A stretch of DNA of 64,000 bases from assembly GCA_030247855.1 (NCBI GenBank), contig JAPDRN010000012.1, forward strand, positions 403,274 to 467,273, given 5' to 3'. The notes beneath the pieces were generated by a model that saw only the letters and a list, made by a program, of their open reading frames with translations, was not told the origin of the DNA and searched no databases. Positions 9,917 to 22,065 of the stretch are shown here, piece by piece; the first letter of the stretch is position 1, and each line of letters opens with the position of its first letter. The translations under genes were made by a program, and so were the position numbers. This stretch comes from Knufia peltigerae. Lineage: Eukaryota > Ascomycota > Eurotiomycetes > Chaetothyriales > Trichomeriaceae.

Positions 9917-12439
9917 TCAGAACGCCACCAGGGCCGCAAATACAGCAACGCACAGGGCATAAATGCCGTCAACGTGAAATGTAGCCGCACCGTTCGCTTT
10001 GCTGCCATCGCCGGACCCTGTCCCATCTTGACTGCTACTGTTCTGGCTGTCAGTGCCGCCCGTAACGTCCGGAAGGAAATCGGTGACGTTGGTAGGATTG
10101 CCATCATTGAACAGCGTGGCGTTCCCACTCAAGCTGCTCTTGTGATTAGTGCTGCCGTCGACACACAGTGAGTAGGGCTTAGTGCCGTTTGTGCCAAACG
10201 CTTGCCCTGCCACGGTGGCCCAGATGGAACCCACGCTTGACACGTGCTCGGGTGTGTAAAAGAGACGGCAGTCGGCAGCTTCGTACACGAACTGCAACGG
10301 TGTGTAGCTGGTGTCTCCCTCCGCAATGTTGTTGCGCATGTTGAACGAGATCTCATTGGTCTTTTCGCCGCCGCTTGCAGTCCTCAAGGTCACGTAGTCA
10401 CCGAGATTGTAGATGGTCTCAAGCGAGGTTCCCTTCATGGCATCCAGTGTGGCATTGTCCGCCTCTTCATAGGCGAGATTGGTGATTGCGATGAGGTTGC
10501 TGAAGTAGATCACTTGGCTACCTTTGACTTGCCCAAGGGTCTGCATTGGCCCCGTCTGCGATCGCCCGCCAATAGCGATTGACTTGACTTTGCCCTGCCA
10601 CTTCAGGAAGTGTGTGAGCAGGGTGCAGGTGGAACCGCAGTTTCCATCGGTGAGGACAATCATGTTCTCTGGCTCAAACGGCTGCGGAGCGAGGTTGCTC
10701 TCGTTGGCGTACCCAGAAATTACGATCGCGTTGAATGATTCATCGTACTCGGGATCCGAGAGATTGTAACGATTCAAGTTGGTAGACTGGCCGTGGCCGG
10801 GGACCTGGACAGGGCCGTAGTAGTCGTCGAAAGATGAAAACGCCTGAAGGGAGTCGTTGAGGTATGTCTCCGCGGCGAAGACGGTCGTCCCACCCATATC
10901 ACCAAAATTGGTATAGTTGTCAGGCTGCTCGTTCAGAGCCTCGGTGGACAGGTTCGTGATCACTCTGCCGAGCAACTCAAACCCTTCGTGGGCTCGAGAA
11001 TTCGATGCACCGTAGGGTATCAACGAAGGGAATAATTGTTTGAAAGTATCATAACCAAGTCCAACGCTGCCTCCACCATTGCCCGACAAGTCTATGATGA
11101 GATTTTTCTTCTTTTGTTGACGACAAATATCAAGGTAGTCGGTTAGAGAGTTTTGGAAGCTCGAGGCTGCAGTTTCAGACATTTGACGGAGGGCCAAAAC
11201 AGCGAGGTCTTCAAACCCTGGATCGTCAAAGACATACCCAGATAGCGAACCATCCTCCGAGATGACAGTGGGGGTTGGGTAGTGATCAATTTGTGTGATT
11301 TTAGTGGCACTATCACTGGCACTCGCACTTGCAGTGGCAGTGGGTGTTGCCGACTCGACTGATGCTGTGGCCGACGCGGATGACCGGGCATCTTTCTCGG
11401 TAGCGTTCAAGAATTTTTGATAGAAACTGTCACCATCCACAATGCCCGTGAAGTTTGCATTCACCAGTGCGAAATTGTCCTTCTCCACGCCGGTGCCATT
11501 CTCATATGTGAGTGATGTTGACGGACCAGGATAGAAGAGCAACATCCCTGTGAAAGTCCCGAGGCTTGGGCCGGAGTTCTCTCCGCTGTTGAAAGAGTAG
11601 AAGAAGTTATTGTAGATCGCATCCGGATCTTGTGGACCACCAATCATACTTTTGTTGCTACCAATGGCCAAGGCATACTCAGCAGCGTCGGCACCGTTGA
11701 TGGAGGCTACCGCTGGTGGGTTTGGACCACCAGATAGGTAATCTCGAACGTCAGCTACAGGTCCTGTTAGCCGGCGCCTAGAGATGTACATGTCTCGACG
11801 TACCTAGAAAATAAATGCGAGGAAGCCGAGATCCATCCATGGAAACTGAAACAAGAGGACCGAATTGCGACTGGTAGCTGAAGATACTCAATCCGTCGGG
11901 CACAAAAGCCAAATGGCCGTCATGAGCACTCGCCAGAATCAAGGTAAGGTTGCCTTCAAACTCCATCTCCTTTTGAATTGCTCCAGATTTCACCGAGCTT
12001 CGCAGTGCAGCCAGCTTTTCTGTGAGGTTAACCGCGGCCATGGGATATCCGTCTGGGGGCGAAGCCAAGAACTCTAGAGTCGACTGGAATTCAAGCATCG
12101 CGGCGAGCCCATCGATCAGCTTCACGGCATCTTCCTGGACCACAGGCACGGAGGCAGCACAATCGTGCGCAAGACTGGCAGCGAGGAGAGGTCCAATGGT
12201 TGCTCGTACTGTCAGTCCTTGTCCATGAAACCACACGGGAAGAGCACTGTACCAGACGGAGAAGTTGATGCATAGGAAGCTTGAATGCTGCTCACTTGGG
12301 CGCAGGCTGGCAAAGTTCCAGACGCAGTCGCTATGCTCGGCGTATTGGCGGCGGTTGAAGCCAATACTGAGGATGTCTGCTGACCTTTGGCAACAAAGCC
12401 AAGGGCTAAGAGAGATACAGCTGCTCTCGGCGAGATCAT
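9917..12439 (-). CDS. Secreted S41-family peptidase (CPAF/UstP-like), GPI-type tail
   Basis: Three exons are inferred: 12439-12253, 12208-11804 and 11754-9917, giving about 809 residues. The first 20 residues form a signal peptide (MISPRAAVSLLALG). An N-terminal domain with LAHDCAASVP is followed by the S41 core: LIIDLSGNGGGS and, near the middle of the last exon, TDGNCGSTC, which contains the probable catalytic serine. A low-complexity Ser/Ala/Thr linker lies around 11290-11400. The C-terminus is Ser/Gly-rich and ends in a hydrophobic stretch, as for a GPI anchor signal. Members of this fungal family include UstP of ustiloxin clusters, though most copies are not in such clusters. It probably acts at the cell surface; substrate unknown. 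Confidence 0.88.
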
Positions 12440-15194
12440 CTTGCTCTGCGTAATCTCAAATTCTCTCAAAATACTTTGATGCCAAGGAAATGAGAGAAAA
12501 CGCAGAAACACAAGATATCAGATTGAAACTCAGGATGAATATCTGTCTGGGGAGCTGAGGTATTTAAGATAATCCATGACCAGCTATCCTGCCTTTTTCG
12601 CATGTCTGGTCGCAGCCAGATTCCCGTGGACCTGGGGATGTGGGTTCGCGGTGTTTGAGTTGAGAGACATCGGCCACCAACGAGGCCGACGATAGGTTGG
12701 TAGAAGTTTGGGGGCCATCGTTTGGGATGATCCAGGGTCACTTCGCTGCTGGGTAGTGGTACTCCTACCTGCACAGGATAGAGAAGGAAGAGGTAGTAAT
12801 AGATATTTCCATGAAGATCGTCGTGGTCGGAGACCCCAGAGCGGCCTTCCGCATTTCCTAAATAGGTGCCTCCGTAGAGAGATGTGGGATCGTTCAGTAC
12901 ATCAGCCACTCGTAGACGCTTGATTGGGGCGTAGAGCATACAATAGGTAATGAGACGGGGTACAGAGTTTGGAACAATATCATAAGGATTCTAAGAGAAC
13001 TATCCAGGTACCATTATACTCGACGTGGGCTCGTGGCGTTGTCGTGAGATATTAGTGCAACAGCAAAAACCATCATGGTTGTTAGTCATGGCTGACTGGT
13101 CCTTGTCTCGGCAAGAGTACCCCGATGCTCTCAAACGACATCCTTGGCGGGTACACCCTGTGCTGTCCTGTTAATGTCCTCATCGACTCAGATTTCTCGT
13201 TTGCTGACAGCTGCGGAACCTCTTCTGCACGTTGGACAGACTAAATTGAGGTGCACTCAGGTCAAGAATGCCGAAGCCGATCAGACCTAGATTAAATATT
13301 GTACTTGGCAACTACTTAGTAAAGAGTGGGCTGATGACCGCAGGCTGGTCTCTAGAGAAAAGCTTCAGCAATCCTTTTCCTTGCTTCTGCAGGTGGATAT
13401 CACATCCTCCGCCCGTGATGGGGAAATTAACCAGACGACATCTATCCACTCAAAGTAAAAGAGACGAATTAGGCGTCTAGATTGCCGACGATTGTAGATG
13501 CTGACGCCGGAGGAAACACTGTTGTCCGACGGGTATCGATGACGTCCAGGAGCAACGCCTCGAGATGGTGGGAGTTATCCGCAGCAATGGTTCAGAAGGC
13601 CGAAGGTAAGGAAACGTATAACACACGGCGTGTATATTTATGATGTTGCACTCTATCGATATGAACAATGGCACCAGTTGATTTAACTCAGATCTCAATC
13701 CAAGAGCTTGAGTCTTCCAGTCTTCTTTGGATCTCCTACCTAGCTATCTTCTATGTTTCTGGTCTCGAAACTCCTCCAGAACCTCTAGTTTCTCGCTTCA
13801 CCGCACCTGTTCTTTGCGAGCTTGGGTTTGAGCTGTAGTAAGGGCTTTGCTTCGGCCCACTCTGGCATTCCTGCCTAACCTTGATTGGACGCCCTTTGCT
13901 TACACAACGGCCAAATCCGGAGTAGGCATTGGGATTGTATCATTATGAGGCCGCGCAAAACGTGGAAGTAGAAATCTGGTACGGTTGGAGATGAACTGGT
14001 CCTGTGTGAGACGGAGGCTCGGTGAACAGAGCTTTTGAGCTATATCCTCCGCGTATCTGCGACAAAGAATCCGCAATATTCACAATAACAGATCTTACCC
14101 TGTTCTGGCCGAAAGTCGTGTCCAATTACTGTCGTCCCCCAGATCAGCAGCCCAGCAACAGCTTATCGAAACGGGAAGGTGAAAATACCAAGGCCAGGAT
14201 AGTAACCGGGTTAGCCGTAATCAACGGCGCGTTCGAGTCGTTTGGCCGATGGTTCCTTTTCCTGGCTGATAGAATTCTTCCAGATGAAGAATCACAAGTT
14301 CGGCTCATGGCGGTCCATCCTCGCTTTCAGGCCGGTGTGCGGATGGCTGCCATGCAGAAACATCTGGCGATCATGGATGTGGTGATGGGTGGAGTATTGG
14401 TCACCGGTAGTGGTAGAGCTCGATGCGGCGGCTTAGTCACTGAAGGAAGATTAGAAACATGTCGTAACACCATCGGGTCAAATCCTACCATCTGTCTGTG
14501 GTCTAGACCCCATTGGATGGAACGGTCCATTCGGTTGGATAAACGCTGTCATGATGGGAAGTCTCTTGGGAAGACCCAGTTATACCGACGCCGGAGCCAC
14601 ATAAAATATGGATATAGTTGCGAAGCAGTGCATTCCGCCATGCTACTCTTCTCCAAGCCTGGAGTCGTCTGGATTTGCACAGCTCAAACAGTCGCATGGT
14701 ATTCGCCCTCGGCAGGTTTTTCATATCCCGATGCTATAGCCAATACCCTCCGTTCGTCTGTTGAAGCAGGCCAGTACCATTGCCATCTTGACACGCCGTA
14801 CCGATGTGGTAAACTTGCACTAGCAGTGATTCAAAGGCCTGTCTTGCTCGGAATGTCGATGAGACCAGACCCTGGCTAGTGCTCCGGCGTTACACCCCCG
14901 TTCTTTGGGTATTCTTTGCTCAAAAGTTCCTGCCATATCTTCCTTGAGTGATCCAATGAATGGCAGTATCATAGTTGTATCCAGGCTCTGAGGTCTGTCA
15001 CCGCGATCGCTGCGAGTTGCCATGGCAGCGCATGCAGTGACGGCCAAGTAGAAGAGACTCGACCAAGGAGAAAGTGTGCCTCAGACTGTATCCGATCACC
15101 TAGCGGAATTGGGTGATTATTTTGGATGTCGATGGTATAAGAAGAGCTGCTTAAATAATTATATTCACTTTCTCTTGACGGGTGACGGCATTCA
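12440..15194. other. Gene-poor stretch, no recognised gene
   Basis: About 2.7 kb with only short open frames. The longest, plus strand 14022-14879 (285 residues), has no family signature that I recognise, odd composition and no supporting splice context; I do not call it a gene. The proximal part (12440-12600) should hold the peptidase promoter. A decayed gene is possible. Confidence 0.5.
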
Positions 15195-16022
15195 TCAGTG
15201 TACGTCCACACAGGCGTTGAAAGGCAAAAGTTTCTTCCGCGATGAAGGCGTGCTTTGCCTTGGGCGTATGCGCTTTGGGCCGTAGTCTGCCTTTCGCCAA
15301 TCCCTCGAGAATAGTTGGAGTGTGCTGTTCGTTGCGGCCAGCCTTGCCTTTTTTACATCGCCCTCACCCATGTCTTCGACATCGCTACGTTTCCTTTTGG
15401 AAAAACTCGGCATGAAACCGTCATCTGCTGGAGCGGAATGTGACGTAGGAGGGCTTTTTGAAAGTGCAGGAATTCCAAAGCGTGATGTCTGAGTTGAAAA
15501 GGTCTTCATAAAGGTCATCTTGGCTGCATACTGTTCGTAGTTCTCTGGCGCACCAGACTTTATCCGTTTCGCAGTAGTATCTTCTTCTGGACCGTCGATA
15601 TCGGGAACTGTAGTTTCGGACGACTCGGGGTCACTACAACTTTCACTTTCGCCGCTTGTAAAACTGCTGATGGAGCCAGGTGTAGGAGTTTGACCCTGCA
15701 GAAACCTGGCTTCTCCCTTTTCTAAGTCGAGAGGATGTGTGCAAGTCCAGATCTGAGATAAAACCGGATCCCGGCGAGCCCAAGCCGGCGAGGCCAAGGA
15801 CAGGCCTTGCTCGCAATCTTTTGTATTTTCGCACCCCCAGACATCCTCTTCTCTGGAGCCAGAGGAGACTGAGTGCGAGAGAAACTGCCGTAATCGCAGG
15901 CTGGTGCGCGCAAGGATTGTAGGTATGAGGGCTTGGTAGGATTCGTCTATTGTTGGAGGCGGCGTCGCCAATCTTGTGGTATCCAAGCACAATGGAGGAG
16001 GGGATTGATCCATGCAGTGCAT
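15195..16022 (-). CDS. Hypothetical protein, basic C-terminus
   Basis: A single frame of 275 residues. The N-terminal half is proline- and leucine-rich, and the middle is Ser/Glu/Asp-rich (SFTSGESESCSDPESSE). The C-terminal half has two Lys/Arg clusters (FSKRKRSD and GDVKKARLA) that could be nuclear localisation signals. No catalytic domain is recognised. The composition looks like a disordered fungal nuclear protein. An in-frame ATG three codons downstream (16013) is an alternative start. It is divergent from the FHA-kinase gene, whose start lies about 300 bases away. Coding is supported by frame length and continuous charged/low-complexity pattern, not by homology. Confidence 0.6.
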   Translation of the reverse strand: MHCMDQSPPPLCLDTTRLATPPPTIDESYQALIPTILARTSLRLRQFLSHSVSSGSREEDVWGCENTKDCEQGLSLASPAWARRDPVLSQIWTCTHPLDLEKGEARFLQGQTPTPGSISSFTSGESESCSDPESSETTVPDIDGPEEDTTAKRIKSGAPENYEQYAAKMTFMKTFSTQTSRFGIPALSKSPPTSHSAPADDGFMPSFSKRKRSDVEDMGEGDVKKARLAATNSTLQLFSRDWRKADYGPKRIRPRQSTPSSRKKLLPFNACVDVH

Positions 16023-16330
16023 GGCGCACTCTTCAATCGCTTAGCGATATGTCATTGGTACCTCGAGGATGGATTCATCACGATCATGGCGATGGTGATG
16101 GTGATGGATGTCCCCAAGACTGCGCTTTATGTGTCGTGGTTGGGAGAGTGGCGATGGCTCTTGTGAAGAGCACAGAGAGCCAAGGCGCAGTTATCCACGT
16201 GATCTTGCTGGTTGCAATATATAATTTCGTATTTGGTTTCCAAGTTCCGCCGTATACAACGTGCTCAGCCATCTGGCGTTGGCTTAGCGTTTCTTACACT
16301 ACGTGGATGAACCAGAGTACGAGGTCAAAT

Positions 16331-18039
16331 ATGGCCAATACAGAAACCTCTACTTGTACACCTGATCGTGATACTGCTTCTGCAAGTCCGCCTCCTTTGG
16401 GACCATTTGCTAGCTTGGTCCCATTGAACAGAGATGCACGCGAGAGGTTTTCTTCCGCCGTTCAGACCATCCTCGACAATCCTGATCAGTGGGAACGTGC
16501 CAGAAACAATCTCAGGTGGGAGCACAATCGGCATGAGTCGGTGAGCACAACCAGTGTCTTCTCCGATGCAGAAGATGTCGCTCAAGAAACCACTGTTTAT
16601 GCGCATCCTGCGTATATCGGAGAGTATTTGTTCCAGTTGGACCATCCTCCTCGGCAGGGTGCATGGATCCTCGGCGATGGACGAGGCTCATTTCGTACTG
16701 ATGTCGACTTCCTCTTGACAGCGCCGCATACTTCGCGTGCTATAGCAGGCAGACATGCCCTGATCTACCATGACAAGAGGACTAGGCGCCTTCTACTTAG
16801 AGCCAACCACAAAGTCATTGCACCATCCCCAAGCAATCCCGGCACTTCGATAATGCTCAACAGGAAATCTGATCCTCAGACAATGGAACTAGTGCGCCGT
16901 CACGAACTGAGAATTGGGACATGCACCTATCTCTTTGATTATACGGACGCCGCAACTTCCACACAGTACTCCGTGCGCCTCGGCGATTTCATGCGTAAAA
17001 TTTATGGCGAACAGTGGCAAGGGATCAATTCTCTGACTCCAGGCCTTCTTAGCGTTACACCTGACGAACAATCGATGCGCTTTGGCAAGTACAGCTGGCC
17101 CATTGGCGCCTTTGCGGAGGGTACATTCGGCCAAGTAGTCGCCGGAACAACCATCAGTGGAGAAGCCATTGCCGTAAAAAGGTTGAAGTTTCCGAACGGT
17201 AACGACCTTGCAAAAATTCAGAAAGTTATGGCACATCTCCAGGGCCATGTATGTTCTTTTCATGAATATGAATATTTGTAATCGTAATTGACCTGGTGCA
17301 GCCTCATATTGTACAGCTACTCGACTGCTTTGCTAACTCCGATGCAAAGATTCCCGAAGCCTACTGTTTCTACCGACCATTTTGCATAGGCACTTTGATA
17401 GATGTCTACCGTGCTAATATTCCTCTACAGTCTTTCATAAGGCTCACTCACCAATACTTTGCGGCCCTGGCATATATGCACGAAGAGAGACATACTATGC
17501 ATCGTGACATCAAACCTTCCAATCTTGGCGTCCAGCATCTTGAACCTAGCCACGGTGTTCTACTTGATCTGGACGATGCTATAGCTGCCGAGTCTTCGAC
17601 GGATCATCAAAAAGGAACCATCGCTTATCTTTCACCAGAAGTAGTGGCCATGAAAGACCCAAGTCTCAAAATCGAATTTTCCACGAAATGGGGGGTCGAG
17701 TTCACGGAAAGTTACGGCCCAGAAAACGATAATTGGGCTCTAGCAATGTCTATATATCATGTATATTTTCGGAAGATCCACAGGACACTAACCACACCGC
17801 AACTGGTGGAGTTTATCAGAGAAGATATACAACGCGAGTCAGAAGCAAACTCTTCCTTTGCACCCCTTGGCGACGTTCTTTTGGCTTTACTTGTTGTCGA
17901 TCGCAGCCAACGAATGTCGGCGTCTATGGTGGCACGAGAGCTGTTGCTTGTTCTTGAAGCAGGTCAAAAGCGAGGTATCTCAGAAGCATCTGACAACAAC
18001 GAGGATACGTCAGCCAAGATGCTATCCAGTCGCCCGTAG
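16331..18039 (+). CDS. FHA-domain protein kinase, atypical DFG
   Basis: Two exons, 16331-17248 and 17302-18039, giving about 551 residues; an in-frame ATG at 16307 would add eight. Residues about 90-200 resemble a forkhead-associated domain (GAWILGDGRGS, then AGRHALIYH). A kinase domain follows: glycine loop AEGTFGQVVAG, VAIK-type lysine in IAVKRLKF, catalytic loop MHRDIKPSN, and an activation segment running from LLDLDDA to YLSPEV. The metal-binding DFG is replaced by DLD; the Asp is kept. The 53-nt intron falls inside the N-lobe. FHA-kinases of this sort occur widely in filamentous fungi and are usually uncharacterised. A soluble regulatory kinase is the best reading. Upstream open frame back to 15950 is treated as leader. 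Confidence 0.85.
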
Positions 18040-18488
18040 ACTTGGTCTGTCATTCGAATTTTGGCCACTGCAATGAGCGATGGTCATTAATATAGACAGT
18101 AGATAGGCAGAACCGAATGTTTTGATGACGCACTTCAGTACTGATGACTAAACCCAACCACAGGAGCCACCAGCCCTCTCGTTGTTTCGCTTAATCATCA
18201 TGTGCAAGTTTCTCCGAGATGTGGCGTTGGCTCGTGTGCGATCGCTGACCAATCCTGCCCCCGTGTGAATCAAGGCGACGAGATCACCTTTTCTTCGCCA
18301 TAGACTGAAGGTAGCAGATAAATTCATGAAAGGGCATTTCGCCGGCATTCATCTTTCCCACCAGCAAGGAAACACAGCACACCTTGGGCAGAGGCCGAGC
18401 ATGACTTCGACAAGATGAGCTAGCCAGAAGACAAACGCCTAGCAGTACCCACGATCTGGCGGGTGCTGTTGGTCTACAAGAATCCGCA
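18040..18488. other. Intergenic upstream of Zn2Cys6 gene
   Basis: 449 bases between the kinase stop and the next regulator start. No gene or repeat is seen; presumed terminator of the kinase and promoter of the regulator. Confidence 0.5.
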
Positions 18489-20234
18489 ATGGGGATCAAA
18501 GGGTGTTGGACCTGTAGAGGTAAGGCAAACCAGGAGAACAGGTGTTGCCATGGACACTGGACTGTGCTAATCCTCCTCAGAGCGCAAAGTTCGATGTGAC
18601 TCCGTTTGGCCGAGTTGTGGCAATTGCATAAAGGCACAGCGTGTGTGTAAAGGCTATGGGATTCAACTGTCCTGGCCTCGAAATGGCGACAAAAAAAGAA
18701 CAATTGTCTTGCCAGATACGCTTTGTGCAGGGAGCACTAATCAAGCAAACATCAAAAGATTCTTGAATACATCTTCCTGGGACATATCGTTATCGGCCGA
18801 GCTAGAGAACAGAAGGCTTCCTGGTACAACTCACCTCGGAAGCAGAGTCAAACTATCTGACACTAACGGCAATCACCTGTAGTACGTTACCTTCGTACCA
18901 TGAGAGTCCCCCACCCGAGGTATCTATCGCCCATCACCTTGGATCAAGAAGAGTTTTATCTACTTGGGTTCTGTATGTTGGACAGCTCCCTAGACCTCAC
19001 TGTCTTACTGACCACAGTATCTCAGTCAATGAATCAAGATCACTGATATTGGGACCAACCGATCAGGAGGCTCTGGCCAAGTTTATATTGAGGGTCGCTT
19101 TCTCGGATCCATCTGATACAACCAATCCAGTCTTGCAAGGTGTGCTTGCTCTCGCTTCACTACAGATCCACGGTAGCTTCAAGAGCTTTCGCTATAAGCA
19201 TCAAGTCATGTCGTCAGTCAAAGAGTCTCTAAACTGGTCTGACGAGAGGACTCTGCTTCGGAACCTGATGGCAACCATGCTGTTATATCACTATGAGGTA
19301 ATTCGACCCGTCCGTATCGGCGCGTCACATTTAGCTAATAATCACAGCTCTCACTCGAATCCAACTCAAAAGGCAGTTGGGTAAACTATCTATGCACCGT
19401 GAAAAAGATAATCAACACGTCTCCGGCAGTTCACAAGCTGGTTCGGCAAGAATATTCGATCTTTCTGGACTGGATCTACTATCATGAGGTCCTCGCAGAG
19501 TTCACAGTCAGACATTGGAAGGTACCTTACGAAGGCTGCGGTTGGGCTCCAACAGCAAGATCTCTCAGCGTCACTGAAAGGAGCGTTCTCGAGGTAGATT
19601 GGAATTCCTTGACGTCCGCCGTCGTCATCTGACACTATGGCAGGCAGAGAATAACATCGGCTGCCCAATTAATGTGCTCCAGCTGGTTGTGCGTGCATGC
19701 AGGCAAGCTATCGTGACGAAACCTTTCGAGACGGAACCTACAAATGATCACACGGAGGACACCAACACACTCGAACATAGTATCTCCCAGGCAGTTGGAA
19801 ACTATGGCCCCATCCACGTAGAGTCCACGACATCTACAGACCAAAACACTGTGATTTCCGATCTTCATCGAATTGCATGTCTGATCTATGTTAATCGGGC
19901 GGTCCATTGTGTTTCAGGAACAGAGTTTCGTCACAAGCGCCTTGTGAGAGAGGGAATTTTGCTGTTGACCAAGATGCAAACATGCCAGTACGCGTGGCCA
20001 TTATTTATAATCGCCTGTGAAGCCATTGGCGATGATCAGCGCCTTGCCGTTATGGATGTTTTTGAACAAAGCCAAAAAGATCGAAGACGAAGATCAAGCC
20101 ATATTCACTTCATTCAGCATACTGTCGAGGCAATGTGGAACCAGCAGGATTTGAATACAGAGAACCAAGTCGACTATTTGACTATCTTCAATGCGGTCGT
20201 TGGCGGAGTCCCATTCATACCTCCTTTTGCCTGA
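18489..20234 (+). CDS. Zn(II)2Cys6 transcription factor
   Basis: Starts with MGIKGCWTCR. A 61-nt intron (18520-18580) follows, and the zinc cluster completes as ERKVRCDSVWPSC then GNC. Later introns at 19298-19347 and 19594-19643 are clear (phase 0, good consensus). Between about 18830 and 19040 two or more splice solutions keep the frame open, so the exon there is uncertain. The C-terminal region (KIINTSPAVHKLVRQ, HWKVPYEGCG, AENNIGCP, then ACEAIGDDQR) fits the fungal-specific TF domain type 2 often found beside secondary or catabolic clusters. It stops 50 bases from the end of the convergent SDR gene. It is a likely regulator for the 20-29 kb metabolic genes (inference from position). Confidence 0.82.
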
Positions 20235-20283
20235 ATTCAACTTCTTCTATGTTCTATCAACAACTACTCGGTACCTGCAATGG

Positions 20284-21385
20284 TTAGAACCATCCATCAC
20301 TATTTCCACGATGTGTCAGAGTTTTTCCACTGTCTGCTTCCGTCAGACCCTGGATCACCTGGAGCTGAAGCTTGATTGCTTCTTCCACCGAGATCGGCCC
20401 TTCGACGCTCTTGTCGATTTTGTGAAACGCGTTCAGCATGAACTTCCGCACCTTCGGATCGCCGGTGACTGCACGAGCTATGTTGAGTCAGTAACCTAAG
20501 CTGATGCATTCCGAATATCAACAAGACTAACCGGAATCCGTGTCGACCCAGCCTGGGCTCAGGGACACCGTCTTTATACCCTCTGGGGCCAACTCAATGG
20601 CATACTTGGTGGCGATCATATTGACACCAGCCTTGCTGACAGAGTAACCCAGCAAGGTAGAAAGGCCAGTGATCCGAGTAAACTCAACATCACCACTTGG
20701 ACTGGTAATGAATGCAATTTTTTTCTCTTTGCCGTTGCGTATGAGATCAAGGAAGGCATTGACGACGAAGATGTTGCTAGTCACGTTTGTTTTGGTCTGC
20801 ACACAGTCAATTTCGGCTATTATCGATCATGGGCTAGCTGAAGTGAAGGGCCATACATTCTCATTGATCTCATTTACCAATGCCTCTTCTTTGCCATGGC
20901 TGCACCGTGTCAGCAGAGTCAGTCTTCGTACGCATCAGGCTTGACACTCACAAAGCACTCGGCGACAACGCGCCAGTATCAGGTCCTGGAGAGCTTGCGT
21001 TGAGAATCAACACATCAAGTGAACCGGCTGTAACTTTTGCAATTTCAGCTGCAGCCTGAGCTAATTTTCCTGGATCGGCAATATCGGTCACCACAACATG
21101 GATGTTCTTCCGCTTTGTAGCAAGTTCCTCAAGTGGACCGGCAGTCGCTCGACTTCGAATGAGAGCAAACACCGTATTCTCGGAGTTCGCAGACTTTTTG
21201 TGGTAAAGTCAGCGTCGTGTTTGTGTTGTCGGTATAATTGTGCTGGTAGACTCACAAGATTATTGACGAAGCCGAACTGTGAAGGTGTTTCAATTAGCAT
21301 TTGACATTGTAGTGGTGGTGCTCTAGGGGTGTTAGAAGCTTACGCCAATGCCTCGGGTTGCGCCAGTAATAGCCCAAGACACCAT
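20284..21385 (-). CDS. Short-chain dehydrogenase/reductase (classical type)
   Basis: A multi-exon gene. The start MVSWAITGATRGIG contains the nucleotide-binding TGATRGIG. Short exons follow (FGFVNN; then NSENTVFALIRSR). The NAS element is in LILNASSPG, the catalytic YSVSK is near LLGYSVSKAG, and SLSPGWVDTD fits the usual PGxxxT segment. The last exon ends KTLTHRGNSDG. About five introns are inferred, and the expected size is near 250 residues. Adenine-binding glycines and catalytic Tyr/Lys are present, so an active NAD(P)-dependent oxidoreductase is expected. It is divergent from a second SDR across 680 bases. Confidence 0.87.
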
Positions 21386-22065
21386 TTTCACGTTTGTTGA
21401 TAGAACGCAGGGATGGCTTCCAAGTAAAAATAATTGAAGAAGGGTGAACTATCCTCTCTTAAGCTGATCGATGGTTATGATACAGCAGCAAAATGGGAGA
21501 CTGTCGCATCCTAATATACTTGAGGTCAACATAATCGTCATGTTTAGAAGTATCTAGCAATAAAGGATGTGCTATAATCACTGGAAAGTATTTTCGAGGT
21601 CGTATGGTCTTATTAATCCACGTCTGGACTGTTCGCTGGTACTAGTGTCCATGCCGTGGCATTATGTAGAGTGAGGCAACTTTCTCCGGTAGCAGAGGAC
21701 TCCACCTAGAACGGTTCTCGCGATTTTGGTGCGGGTTGGTGCGGGCTAGTGCGGTTCGAGGCATATAGTATGATGCACTGAGTAGTGAATTTCATACTTG
21801 ATTTGACTTGGCTCAGCTAAACCAATGCGATAGTTGGTGTGACTTGGTATAACAGCTCTTGCGTAGCCTGAAACCAGATTATAAATGCTTTCAAAGGTTG
21901 CGTCGTAGGCTTGACGCCGTCGAACGTTGCAGATACAATATAAATATCACTCTTGGGCTCGAGGAGTCTGACAGTCCCAATTTCTATCTACATATTTATA
22001 CATACCAGACGAAGGGCTCAGTACCAATATCAAGCCGGGTTGACCTAACCATAAATCCACGAAAC
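21386..22065. promoter_or_regulatory. Shared divergent promoter of the two SDR genes
   Basis: 680 bases separate the SDR starts at 21385 (minus) and 22066 (plus). Three imperfect 10-base units around GGTGCGGGTT lie at about 21729-21757. No coding frame is convincing. Co-regulation of both genes is plausible. Confidence 0.5.
21729..21757. repeat. Three imperfect 10-bp units between SDR genes
   Basis: Adjacent units read GGTGCGGGTT, GGTGCGGGCT and AGTGCGGTTC. Each contains TGCGG, a CGG-type half-site suitable for a zinc-cluster regulator. Direct-repeat spacing is 10 bases. Confidence 0.55.

Noticed and set aside
12466..12939. 157-residue minus-strand frame upstream of the peptidase
   Set aside because: It overlaps the expected promoter/leader of the peptidase and shows no domain or conserved pattern.
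14022..14879. 285-residue plus-strand frame
   Set aside because: No domain, odd composition, no splice context and no neighbouring coding signal; likely a chance frame in a gene-poor stretch.
15950..16330. N-terminal extension of the FHA-kinase
   Set aside because: Composition is unlike the rest (hydrophobic and Gly/Asp runs) and it overlaps the divergent gene; the ATG at 16307 or 16331 is more likely.
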